Shown here one piece after another: positions 52,935-64,000 of a DNA stretch of 64,000 bases. Position 1 is the stretch's first letter, and each line of letters opens with the position of its first letter. The DNA is from an uncultured PS1 clade bacterium (lineage in GTDB: Bacteria; Pseudomonadota; Alphaproteobacteria; RS24): assembly GCA_902624095.1 (NCBI GenBank), contig CACNWB010000003.1:1-64000 (forward strand), read 5' to 3'. Below the pieces are notes generated by a model. The model was not told the DNA's origin. It did not search any database and saw nothing but the letters and a program-made list of their open reading frames with translations. Made by a program: the position numbers and the translations under genes.

Positions 52935-53141
52935 ATGGCATATATGGGTAACACGATGATGCAATGGGGCTTGCAGGCGCAACAGCGCAATGTGGCATGC
53001 CTGCCCGCACGCGTGAAAACCGATCTGGAAATCCTTCTCCTTATGTGCCCCTGAGACCGGACATTCGATGCAATGGCGCGTTCTCAGGGGATTAAAAAAA
53101 GAGATTAATCTATCCGGAAAGACCCGGGCTTTGAGAAGGAT
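52935..53141 (+). promoter_or_regulatory. leuA leader: Leu-rich leader ORF, 9-bp hairpin and anti-Shine-Dalgarno pairing
   Basis: Leader ORF ending ...GTG AAA ACC GAT CTG GAA ATC CTT CTC CTT ATG TGC CCC TGA (53013-53054; in-frame ATG at 52935). Hairpin CCCCTGAGA 53048-53056 / TCTCAGGGG 53082-53090. ATCCTTCTC 53031-53039 is the exact complement of leuA SD GAGAAGGAT 53133-53141. Confidence 0.7.
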
Positions 53142-53147
53142 AAACAC

Positions 53148-55779
<2,632 letters not shown>

Positions 55780-55801
55780 CTCTCTATAGGGGTGGGGGCC
55801 C

Positions 55802-56677
55802 GTGGTGGCGAGTTTTAAATCAAAACGAAGCGAACTTCGTGGCATCAGCGTTTCCGGCGTCACCATTATTTGCCTGGTTTTTGCGGCCATCTGTCTGATA
55901 TTTGTCTCCCGTAATGATCGCGTGATCGGCGATTTGCGCCAGCTAATGTCCGATGTGTTCACCCCAACTTATGATCTGATTTCCCGCCCCGGTGCCGAAT
56001 TGCGCAAAATGCGCAACATGGCGACTAATTTGGTTGATTTGCAAGCTAGTTATCAGAATCTTGAAGCTGAGAATGAGCGTCTGCGTGCGCAAGTGGGGGA
56101 ATTGCGCCGCAATCGTGTGTTGCTGGACCGTTATCGCGAATTATTGGCGCTGCCCGTTGAGCCAAGTTTGCATGTCATTTCGGCCCGCGTGATTGCGGAT
56201 TTGCAAAGCCCGTTTGTGCGAACTTTGGTGGCTAATACCGGACGCCTCGCTGGTGTTAAGGAAGGTCAAGCGGTCACGGGTGGCAGTGGTCTTGTCGGGC
56301 GTATTGTATCTGTTGGGCGGGTTTCCAGCCGTTTGCTGCTACTCACGGATTTTAACAGCCACGTGCCTGTGCGGATTGCACCCAACAACACTCGTGCCAT
56401 TTTGTCCGGCAATAATGCCGACAATCCCGTATTACGGTTTTTGCCCAAAAATACGAACATTGAGGAGGGTGCTGAAGTGGTCACCTCCGGTGACGGCGGG
56501 CAGGTGCCCATTGGGATTCCAGTGGGGGTTGTCCGTGTTGATGATGACGGGCGCCCCTTCGTTGATTTGCGGGAAGACCTGCACAATTTGAGTTATGTCC
56601 GAATTATTTCAACCCGTAACATTGAACAACCACCACGCGAAACAAATGCCCGAACATTGCCGGACTTGGGCCGATGA
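55802..56677 (+). CDS. mreC: Rod shape-determining protein MreC
   Basis: N-terminal TM plus coiled coil 'ASYQNLEAENERLRAQVGELRRNRVLLDRYRELLALP'; position after mreB. Confidence 0.92.
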   Translation: MVASFKSKRSELRGISVSGVTIICLVFAAICLIFVSRNDRVIGDLRQLMSDVFTPTYDLISRPGAELRKMRNMATNLVDLQASYQNLEAENERLRAQVGELRRNRVLLDRYRELLALPVEPSLHVISARVIADLQSPFVRTLVANTGRLAGVKEGQAVTGGSGLVGRIVSVGRVSSRLLLLTDFNSHVPVRIAPNNTRAILSGNNADNPVLRFLPKNTNIEEGAEVVTSGDGGQVPIGIPVGVVRVDDDGRPFVDLREDLHNLSYVRIISTRNIEQPPRETNARTLPDLGR

Positions 56678-57195
56678 GCGGTCAATCTCCGATCAGTGTG
56701 CAAACACCCGGCCAGCGTCTTCTGGTCAATGTGCTGCCGCTGTTTCTGATTTTTTTTCTCATTCTGACTGGTCATGTCCCCTCCGGTTTTGAATTTACCG
56801 CGCATTTTGATTCGGCGCTTTTTCTAGTTCCGGTATTTTTTCTGGCTCTATACGGGCAGCGCACAATTACCCCCGTAATCATTATGGTTCTCGGGCTTTT
56901 CAAGGATATTGTCGACGGCACGCCGATAGGTTTTTGGGGTTTACTCATCACCTTCTTCTTTTTCGCCGCGCAAGGCCAGCAGCAAGTCTTGGTGCGAGCC
57001 AGTTTCCGCGGGCGATGGCTGGGTTATTCCGGCATTTGTTCACTGACCTTCCTGGCCGGATATTTCATTGCAGCGGTGCGCGATGACATGTTGAGCCTGT
57101 TCTGGGTCAGCATGGGCTCGGCGGCATTGTCATCTTTATGGTTTTTGCCAATTAGCCTAATATTGGGATTGTTAATTGCTGAAGATCAGGAGTAG
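56674..57195 (+). CDS. mreD: Rod shape-determining protein MreD
   Basis: Small polytopic protein, 'LFLVPVFFLALYGQR...VLGLFKDIVDGTPIGFWGLL'; between mreC and mrdA. Confidence 0.88.
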   Translation: MSGQSPISVQTPGQRLLVNVLPLFLIFFLILTGHVPSGFEFTAHFDSALFLVPVFFLALYGQRTITPVIIMVLGLFKDIVDGTPIGFWGLLITFFFFAAQGQQQVLVRASFRGRWLGYSGICSLTFLAGYFIAAVRDDMLSLFWVSMGSAALSSLWFLPISLILGLLIAEDQE

Positions 57196-57203
57196 ACCCG
57201 AAA

Positions 57204-59021
57204 ATGGCTGGCTTTGAAGATGATGCAACAACCTTTACCCGCCGCGGGCTGGTGTTGGGCGTGTCTCAAATCGCCCTGTTTTCTCTGCTGGCCGGACGGT
57301 TGCAATATCTTCAGGTTGCGCGCAGCGACCTCTACGCCACGCTTGCCGAAGACAATCGGGTAAATGTCAGATTGATGGCGCCGCCGCGCGGTCAAATTTT
57401 CGACCGCAATAAAGTTAAGTTGGCCGACAATGACCAGGACTTTCAGGTTGTTCTAATACCCGAACAGGCAGGCGATCTTGGTGCGACGGTGGCCAAACTT
57501 TCACAATTGCTTGGTTTCTCAGACCGCCAGCAAAAAGATTTACTGCGTCGGGCGCGGCGCGGGCCAAAATTCCGTCCCCTAACAGTGGCTGAAAATCTTA
57601 GTTGGGAAACGTTTTCGCAAGTCAATTTGAACCTGCCGTTTCTCTCCGGCGTACAGCCGCGTGTCGGCGATCGGCGCATTTACAGCTTTGCCGATGCCAC
57701 AGCGCATTCGGTCGGTTATGTGGGGATTGAAACCAAGCGCGACATTGAAGTGCACGGCAATGCACCCTCAGATATGGTCGGACGCAGTGGGATTGAACGC
57801 TATTTTGAGAATGTGTTGCGCGGCGAGGCAGGCGTACGCCATGTGGAAGTAAACGCGCATGGGCGTACCGTGCGTGAGCTCGCTTTCGATCCCGGGCGAC
57901 CGGGGGCGGATATTGAACTGACGCTGGACATTGGTTTACAGAAATTCGCCCACGAACGCATGGCCGGACACAGTGGGTCGGCCATTGTAATGGATACACA
58001 AACAGGCGATTTGCTGTGCATGGTTTCGACACCCGCTTTCGATCCTAACAAGTTGTCGCAAGGGGTGGATACGAAAAGCTGGAACGAAATGGTGACACAT
58101 GAGCGCAAGCCGCTGATGAATAAAGTATTGCGCGGGCAATATTCTCCCGGCTCCACCTTCAAAATGCTGGTCGGGCTGGCGGCACTCGAGACAGGAGTGA
58201 TAACGCCCGATGAATCGATCGAGTGCACCGGAATGTATTCATTTGGCGACGAAGATTTTCACTGCTGGAAAGATGAAGGCCATGGCCCAATGCGCTTTGA
58301 AGATGCGATCGCGCAATCTTGCGACACATATTATTACGAAATCGCGCGACGGCTCGGCATCGACAATATTGAAAAAATGGCGCGCCGCTTCAATCTCGGC
58401 CAGCCGACGGGCATTGAAATTGGCGGCGAAAAGGCCGGCATTGTGCCGGGGCGCGACTGGAAGCGGGCAAATTATGACGCCGGCTGGCGCACGGGCGAAA
58501 CACTGATTACTGGCATCGGGCAGGGCTTCTTGCTGGTCACACCTTTGCAATTGACCGTTATGACAGCATCGCTAGCAAATGGCGGCTTTATTGTTCGTCC
58601 GCGCCTTATTCGCGACACCGAACCAGTGCCGGCCCAGCCGATCGGCATTGATGCCCAGCACCTCGCCCTGGTAAACAGCGCTATGTATAAGGTTGTCAAC
58701 CGACCCTCGGGCACGGCTTATGAATCGTCAATTCTGATCAACGGCAATCGCATGAATGGTAAAACGGGCACCGTGCAGGTGCGCCGTATTTCCAAAGACG
58801 AACGGGAAAGCGGTGTTTTATCGAATAAGGAACTGGACTGGCACTTGCGCGACCATTCGCTGTTTGTCGGTTATGCGCCGCACAAGAATCCACGATATGC
58901 CATTTCAATCGTCATTGAGCATGGCGGCGGCGGTGCTTATGTGGCCGCCCCCATTGCGCGCGACATTATGGCTGAATTACTGCGCAATGAAGGCCGTGCG
59001 CGAGAAGCGAGGGCATCATGA
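57204..59021 (+). CDS. mrdA: Penicillin-binding protein 2
   Basis: APPRGQIFDRNKVKLADN, GSTFKMLVGLAAL, AQSCDTYYYEIARRLGID, NGKTGTVQV. Confidence 0.95.
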   Translation: MAGFEDDATTFTRRGLVLGVSQIALFSLLAGRLQYLQVARSDLYATLAEDNRVNVRLMAPPRGQIFDRNKVKLADNDQDFQVVLIPEQAGDLGATVAKLSQLLGFSDRQQKDLLRRARRGPKFRPLTVAENLSWETFSQVNLNLPFLSGVQPRVGDRRIYSFADATAHSVGYVGIETKRDIEVHGNAPSDMVGRSGIERYFENVLRGEAGVRHVEVNAHGRTVRELAFDPGRPGADIELTLDIGLQKFAHERMAGHSGSAIVMDTQTGDLLCMVSTPAFDPNKLSQGVDTKSWNEMVTHERKPLMNKVLRGQYSPGSTFKMLVGLAALETGVITPDESIECTGMYSFGDEDFHCWKDEGHGPMRFEDAIAQSCDTYYYEIARRLGIDNIEKMARRFNLGQPTGIEIGGEKAGIVPGRDWKRANYDAGWRTGETLITGIGQGFLLVTPLQLTVMTASLANGGFIVRPRLIRDTEPVPAQPIGIDAQHLALVNSAMYKVVNRPSGTAYESSILINGNRMNGKTGTVQVRRISKDERESGVLSNKELDWHLRDHSLFVGYAPHKNPRYAISIVIEHGGGGAYVAAPIARDIMAELLRNEGRAREARAS

Positions 59022-60148
59022 GCTCCACAGGAACAGGAGGTTCACGCGAGGGTGCTTTTGCTTTCGGTCAGGGCCTCAATTGGGGTTTGATACTGACGGT
59101 ACTTCTGCTCGGCCTCGTTGGTGTCGGCACATTATATTCAGCCGCGGGTGGTTCGTTTGAGCCTTGGGCTTGGCGTCACGGATCGCGCCTAATAGTCGGG
59201 TTTTTTTTGATGCTGGCGGTGGCTGCACTGGATGTTAGGCTTTTGTACAGTGGTGCCTATCTGGTGTTTGGAGGCTTGCTGCTTTTGCTGTTGAGCGTTC
59301 AGCTCTTTGGTGATGTAACCATGGGGGCAAAACGCTGGCTTGATCTGGGCATCGTGACGGTGCAGCCGTCGGAATTTATCCGCCTTGGCATGATATTGGC
59401 GTTGGCACGGTTCTATCAGTCAATCCATCAAGATGTCGTATCGCATTTTCAAAATCTTTTTGTGCCGGCACTTGTCATTTTGGTTCCGGTAGCGCTTATT
59501 ATCAACCAGCCGGATCTCGGAACAACCATTATGCTGGCGGTGAGTGGAGTTGGTGTCTTATTTCTTGCCGGGCTGAATTGGCGGTATTTCGCCGCTGGTG
59601 CCGTCGGCATTGTGGCGACTGTTCCGCTGGTGTGGCAACGCCTGCTTGATTATCAGAAAGAACGCGTGCTTGTTTTCCTTAATCCGGAGCGCGACCCTCT
59701 GGGTGCGGGTTATCACATTATCCAGTCGAAAATCGGCATTGGGTCGGGCGGCTTGTTCGGCAAAGGGTTCAGCGAGGGCACTCAAAGTCGGCTGAACTTT
59801 CTGCCGGAAAAACACACCGATTTCGTGTTTACCATTTATGCTGAGGAAATGGGCTTTGTCGGCAGTGTATTATTGTTGGTATTGTTCATGTTGTTGCTGG
59901 TGCAATTGGCCTTAATCGCCAAACAGATGCGCAGTCAGTTCGCCCGCCTTGTCGTTGGCGGTATCGGGTTTTCACTGTTTGTTTATATTTTCATCAATCT
60001 AGCGATGGTGATGGGGCTGGCACCGGTGGTCGGCGTGCCATTACCATTTATATCATATGGTGGGACTTCAATGCTCACATTTTTGTTAAGCATTGGTGTC
60101 GTCCTCAGTCTTGAGCGTCAGGTAAGGGTAGAAATGTCGCGCGGCTAG
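59018..60148 (+). CDS. rodA: Rod shape-determining SEDS protein RodA/MrdB
   Basis: GAKRWLDLGIVTVQPSEFIRLGMILALARFY, NQPDLGTT, LPEKHTDFVFTIYAEEMGFVG, GVPLPFISYGGTSML. Confidence 0.95.
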   Translation: MSSTGTGGSREGAFAFGQGLNWGLILTVLLLGLVGVGTLYSAAGGSFEPWAWRHGSRLIVGFFLMLAVAALDVRLLYSGAYLVFGGLLLLLLSVQLFGDVTMGAKRWLDLGIVTVQPSEFIRLGMILALARFYQSIHQDVVSHFQNLFVPALVILVPVALIINQPDLGTTIMLAVSGVGVLFLAGLNWRYFAAGAVGIVATVPLVWQRLLDYQKERVLVFLNPERDPLGAGYHIIQSKIGIGSGGLFGKGFSEGTQSRLNFLPEKHTDFVFTIYAEEMGFVGSVLLLVLFMLLLVQLALIAKQMRSQFARLVVGGIGFSLFVYIFINLAMVMGLAPVVGVPLPFISYGGTSMLTFLLSIGVVLSLERQVRVEMSRG

Positions 60149-60411
60149 GCGCCGGTGTTAATTGCCAGCAAAGCGTTCAGCTTGCCGGATTCTTCCAGCA
60201 TAAAAAGATCGTCGCACCCGCCAACATGTGTGCCGTTTATAAAGATCTGCGGCACGCTCGTCCGCCCGTCTACACGCGCGCTCATCGCTGCACGTTTGTC
60301 CGGGTCGGTGACGACAATTTCCTCAAACGAAACCAGTTTGGCACGCAACAGGTCTTTTGCTGCATGGCAAAACGGGCAGGTCGGCGTTGTGTAAATTTCT
60401 ATTGTCACCAA
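60145..60411 (-). CDS. grxC: Glutaredoxin 3
   Basis: IEIYTTPTCPFCHAAKDLL...TSVPQIFINGTHVGGCDDL. Confidence 0.92.
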   Translation of the reverse strand: MVTIEIYTTPTCPFCHAAKDLLRAKLVSFEEIVVTDPDKRAAMSARVDGRTSVPQIFINGTHVGGCDDLFMLEESGKLNALLAINTGA

Positions 60412-60466
60412 AGGCTCCTGCCATCAACATATGGATAACGGCGTTTTTGGCAAGAGTGTGGCTAAA

Positions 60467-60712
60467 TTATTCGGCAGCCGCGCCTGCGGCGGCGTCCAGC
60501 ATGGCCAAATTGCCGGCAACCATTCGACCGTTCCGACCTTCCTGCATTTCAAACTCAACACGCTGGTTCTCGAGCAATTGCTTGTAACCCGACGCCTGAA
60601 CGGCTGTCACGTGGACAAAACAGTCATCTGAACCATTATCCGGGGTGATAAACCCATACCCTTTGGCAGAATTAAACCATTTTACAGTACCTGTTAACAT
60701 ACTCGCCTCCAT
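60467..60712 (-). CDS. Cold-shock domain protein (CspA family)
   Basis: MLTGTVKWFNSAKGYGFITPDNGSDDCFVHVTAVQ. Confidence 0.93.
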   Translation of the reverse strand: MEASMLTGTVKWFNSAKGYGFITPDNGSDDCFVHVTAVQASGYKQLLENQRVEFEMQEGRNGRMVAGNLAMLDAAAGAAAE

Positions 60713-61004
60713 TCTTCTGAAAGCGCGCCGAAGCAGATATGCCGTCCAATCGAGTAAGGCGCATGGATTGAACGCAAGGCTTCCTGATTAGAATTAGGTC
60801 GCTGTTACAAAAAAACCAGAAATTAAACGCGCACATTTGCAGAACGGGTACTAGCTTGTGTGGACAAGATTTGCCAAAAACTAGTCTGTTCATGCGTTTT
60901 AACTGTATTTTTCAGTGTGCCCGCGGGCTTACTAGGCCCGTGCCTGCGATGTCTGATCAACCGTTTTTGACAAATTTATAACGCCTCCATGTTACTAATA
61001 TTTT

Positions 61005-61853
61005 TTACCAATCCTCCTCCTCATCATCGTCAATGCGAGGCGACAATTCCAATGTTGCTGGTACGACCTGCATATTTGATTCGTGAAACGGTTCAACCGC
61101 CACAACGCGAACCGTGCCATAGCGTGTGCCGACGCTTACCTCGCGCGGAGCCATGAATCCGCTATTGGCAATGCTGGCAAATTCAAGGTTAAGGGGGTGC
61201 ATCTCTTCGGCGCGTTGATAGGTTTTTTCCGGATATCCGGCAATTGGCTCCCAGCGCACGCGGCAGGCAATGTGGCCCGGCGCGGCAACAAATGGCGTAC
61301 TTTCCATATCTTCAGGATTAAGCCTGGCAAGGCGGCGCCCGTCATACAAGCGCATGGGCGTGCGGCAAAAAGCATCGCCTCTTTCCGGGCCTTGCCGCAC
61401 GAGCATAGACAGAAACGGGTCACGGGTGCCGGACCCGACATTTTCCATGCGTATCTGCACCATCGCTTCAGGCGATCTTTCCGATTTGTAATTGGTTTCA
61501 TAGCTGACCGGCGCACCGTCGGCATAATTAAGCCTGGCAAAATTTATGCTGTCTTCACCTGTCCAGCTATAGTGCAACGACACCGGTTCGAGATTGTCGC
61601 CATGCAATTTCCCCGTGGTTTTGACGAGGCCGCTGGCGTCTGAGAATGCAACACCCAGACCCGACGGACGTAGCAAGGCCGATAGTTGATACTGCCAGTT
61701 AGTTATAACTAGTTCCACATCGGCGCGCGCGAAAAGAATGCCGCGCAGGTAAATCTTATAGACGGAAATATAAGTGGTTGGCGTAAAGGTCTTAGGCGCC
61801 GCCGCAACCGGCGCAGCGGCGATTAAACAAGCTAAAATGGGGGCAAAACGGAT
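61005..61853 (-). CDS. DUF3108-like secreted protein; start codon unclear (frame open to 61868, no ATG/GTG/TTG before GTG 61718)
   Basis: Extended frame reads EERAIIRFAPILACLIAAAPVAAAPKTFTPTTYISVYKIYLRGILFARADVELVITNWQYQLSALLRPSGLGVAFSDASGLVKTTGKLHGDNLEPVSLHYSWTGE. The start given is a candidate ATC 7 nt downstream of GAGAGGA. Confidence 0.65.
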   Translation of the reverse strand: MRFAPILACLIAAAPVAAAPKTFTPTTYISVYKIYLRGILFARADVELVITNWQYQLSALLRPSGLGVAFSDASGLVKTTGKLHGDNLEPVSLHYSWTGEDSINFARLNYADGAPVSYETNYKSERSPEAMVQIRMENVGSGTRDPFLSMLVRQGPERGDAFCRTPMRLYDGRRLARLNPEDMESTPFVAAPGHIACRVRWEPIAGYPEKTYQRAEEMHPLNLEFASIANSGFMAPREVSVGTRYGTVRVVAVEPFHESNMQVVPATLELSPRIDDDEEEDW

Positions 61854-61889
61854 GATTGCACGTTCCTCTCATTAAATTTCACGACAGTG

Positions 61890-63164
61890 TTACGCAGTCT
61901 TACCCATATTTTCAATATCGGCTCGCAGGGTACGCGCGGCCAGCCACAAATGAAATGACGCCCAGACTGCCAGAAGCGCCGACGTTACCATAGCGTAAGG
62001 CAGCGCGCGCGCGCCGTAGTCGGCTGAAAAATAATCACTCAAAACACCGATCATGAGCGGCCCTAAACCTAAACCGATAATATTGTTGATGAACAACAAT
62101 ATCGCCGAAGCAAGCGAGCGCATTTCGGGTTTCACCAGCGTATGCAACATTGCAAGTGTCGGACCGAAATAAAGCGCGCCGACGCTGACCGGAAAAGCCA
62201 GCAAAACAATGGCCGATGTGGTGTCAGTGGCAAGATAGGCACCCACCGAAAACGGCAGCCCAACCAGTGCCAATAGAATAATCAGCCACAGATTCCAGCG
62301 AACATCGCGCTTGCCGAGCCGGTCGGCGAAATGCCCGCCCAGAGCTGTTCCGATGCCACCGCCAATGCCGATGAGTAGGGCCAGGATTTGGCCGACCTCA
62401 ATGGTTGTCATGGCATGAACACGCACGAAATATGTTGGTAACCAAGCGATCGCACCATAGCCCACCGTGACAACCAAGGTTGAACCGATGATCAGTTGGC
62501 GTAAGGTTTTATTTTGCAGGATGTAGAGTGCGACGTAGCTCAAAGGAGGCGCTTTTTGGGCTTCATGCTTGTCGCTCAGCCCGCGCGACGGGTCGCGCAG
62601 GGTGAACATGGCAACAACGGCCAGTAACAGGCCGGGCAGGGCGACAACCTGAAAGGCGGTGCGCCAGCCATAATTATGGTTCACCCATCCACCAACCAGA
62701 AAGGCAATGAGCAGGCCGATATTGATGCCCAGCGCGAAAATTGCCATCGGCGTGGCGCGTTCACTAGGGGCATACATATCTGCAATTATGGCGTGCGACG
62801 GCGGGCTGGTGCCAGCCTCGCCGACCCCGACGCCGATGCGCGCTAGGAGAAGCTGCGCGAAATTTTGTGCATAGCCGCAAGTAATCGTCATCACGGAAAA
62901 TAGTGACAGCGAGACAATAATAATTTTTTTCCGGCTCGTGCGGTCGGCTAGATAGGCGATTGGAATACCCAGTGTTGCATAGAAAATGGCAAAGGCCAGG
63001 CCCGACAAAAGCCCCAATTGCGTGTCGGAAAGCCCCATATCAAGCTTGATCGACTGCAACAATATGGCGACGATCTGGCGGTCAACATAATTCGCCGTGT
63101 AGATGAAGGTCAACAAACCGACCGTGTAGGCCCTGACAGCGGGCGTAAAATTCATATCGGTCAT
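61890..63164 (-). CDS. MFS transporter (spinster-like)
   Basis: 12-TM MFS: 'YTANYVDRQIVAILLQSIKLDMGLSDTQLGLLSGLAFAIFYATLGIPIAYLADRTSRKKII'. Confidence 0.9.
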   Translation of the reverse strand: MTDMNFTPAVRAYTVGLLTFIYTANYVDRQIVAILLQSIKLDMGLSDTQLGLLSGLAFAIFYATLGIPIAYLADRTSRKKIIIVSLSLFSVMTITCGYAQNFAQLLLARIGVGVGEAGTSPPSHAIIADMYAPSERATPMAIFALGINIGLLIAFLVGGWVNHNYGWRTAFQVVALPGLLLAVVAMFTLRDPSRGLSDKHEAQKAPPLSYVALYILQNKTLRQLIIGSTLVVTVGYGAIAWLPTYFVRVHAMTTIEVGQILALLIGIGGGIGTALGGHFADRLGKRDVRWNLWLIILLALVGLPFSVGAYLATDTTSAIVLLAFPVSVGALYFGPTLAMLHTLVKPEMRSLASAILLFINNIIGLGLGPLMIGVLSDYFSADYGARALPYAMVTSALLAVWASFHLWLAARTLRADIENMGKTA

Positions 63165-63166
63165 TA

Positions 63167-63511
63167 TTAGTTAGAGCGGGAGAAAACCCGTTTTTTCCTT
63201 CTCCTGCTGGCGATAAATCGAGTGGCCGAAACCAGTATTAAAGCGGCCACAAAGTAAATCAGCAGGCTACCCAAACTACTCACCAAGATGGCGGTAAAAA
63301 AATCCGCAGCGATGAAGCGCTCGCTGCCTGTCAAAATCGGATAGAGTTTTTCACCAAAGACACTGGAAAATGCAACAAATAAAGACAATGTCACGGGCGA
63401 GGCAGTTTGAATCTGCGCACCGAGCCCAATAGCTAAAACGACCAGCCCAACAAATGCACTTATATTGGGCGTGAAATTCACGACTTGAACAAAGTTTTCC
63501 ACACGCACCAC
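63167..63511 (-). CDS. Small membrane protein, unknown function
   Basis: 114 aa with several hydrophobic segments; abuts the MFS gene. Confidence 0.5.
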   Translation of the reverse strand: MVRVENFVQVVNFTPNISAFVGLVVLAIGLGAQIQTASPVTLSLFVAFSSVFGEKLYPILTGSERFIAADFFTAILVSSLGSLLIYFVAALILVSATRFIASRRRKKRVFSRSN

Positions 63512-63577
63512 CTTGTAACAGCGTCACCCTGCGGCAAGAATTCTTTTAGGTCAATCCATTACCAAGAAAATCTCACA

Positions 63578-64000
63578 TTACCAGCCGGAAATTTCGCGTT
63601 TGGCTAATTTTTCCAGCAGGCTTATCGCACTGTCGGTTTCATTGAGGCAGGGTACAGTGGTGAAATGTGTGCCGCCCGCATCGGCAAATGCTTCGCGTAG
63701 CTCAAGATTAATTTCTTCCAGCGTTTCCACACAATCCGACACAAAGCCTGGCGTGATAACGGCAATTTTCTTGGTGCCATCGCGCGCCAGGGCCTCTACG
63801 GTCTTGTCAGTATACGGCTCAAGCCACTTTGTCGGGCCGAAGCGCGATTGAAAGGTCAGTTTGAACCCGGTTTCGGGAAGTTTCAGTTTTTCGCGCAACA
63901 GTCGGGCGGTCTTTGCGCAATGGCAGTGATAGGGGTCGCCCTTGTCGAAATATTTTTGTGGTAGCCCGTGAAACGAGGCAACCAATACATCCGGTTTCCA
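63578..64000 (-). CDS. hemH: Ferrochelatase, C-terminal part (5' end beyond window)
   Basis: Frame open through the window edge: WKPDVLVASFHGLPQKYFDKGDPYHCHCAKTARLLREKL...FQSRFGPTKWLEPYTDKTVEALARDGTKKIAVITPGFVSDCVETLEEI. Confidence 0.93.
   Translation of the reverse strand, partial: WKPDVLVASFHGLPQKYFDKGDPYHCHCAKTARLLREKLKLPETGFKLTFQSRFGPTKWLEPYTDKTVEALARDGTKKIAVITPGFVSDCVETLEEINLELREAFADAGGTHFTTVPCLNETDSAISLLEKLAKREISGW

Noticed and set aside
60672-60893. 73-aa minus-strand ORF upstream of the csp gene
   Set aside because: Lies over the probable csp promoter and 5' UTR; no recognisable domain.

Overview
The window is a gene-dense alphaproteobacterial chromosome segment (lineage inferred from gene content, a permuted two-piece tmRNA and an alpha-type SspB). 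It holds: a DMT permease and an AmiD-like amidase; RNase P RNA; a complete division/cell-wall (dcw) cluster, mraZ-rsmH-ftsL-ftsI-murE-murF-mraY-murD-ftsW-murG-murC-murB-ddl-ftsQ-ftsA-ftsZ-lpxC, followed by bamD-recN-ligA; pepP-like, prmA and a UvrD/PcrA helicase on the minus strand; an AsmA-like protein; fumC; sspB next to ssrA; thyA-folA; mrp / hflK-hflC-DUF2065-degP; serB/miaA; ilvB-ilvN-ilvC; a LysR regulator; leuA overlapping mreB-mreC-mreD-mrdA-rodA; grxC and csp; a DUF3108-like protein; an MFS permease; and hemH truncated by the window edge. Most coding content is ordinary housekeeping. The points most worth a second look are non-coding or structural: (1) a leuA leader whose Leu codons exactly complement the leuA Shine-Dalgarno, with a four-segment fold that suggests translational attenuation; (2) an unannotated 144-codon minus-strand reading frame downstream of pepP, interrupted only by three in-frame TAG codons; (3) five TGGG boxes at an exact 10-bp period upstream of mraZ; (4) a DUF3108-like gene whose signal-peptide frame has no ATG/GTG/TTG start; (5) internal copies of the FtsZ C-terminal peptide motif; (6) an ilvB leader with a terminator-like hairpin inside a near-leaderless 18-codon ORF. 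No CRISPR array, transposon, prophage or obvious defence locus was seen. All family calls come from reading the protein sequences, with no database search.
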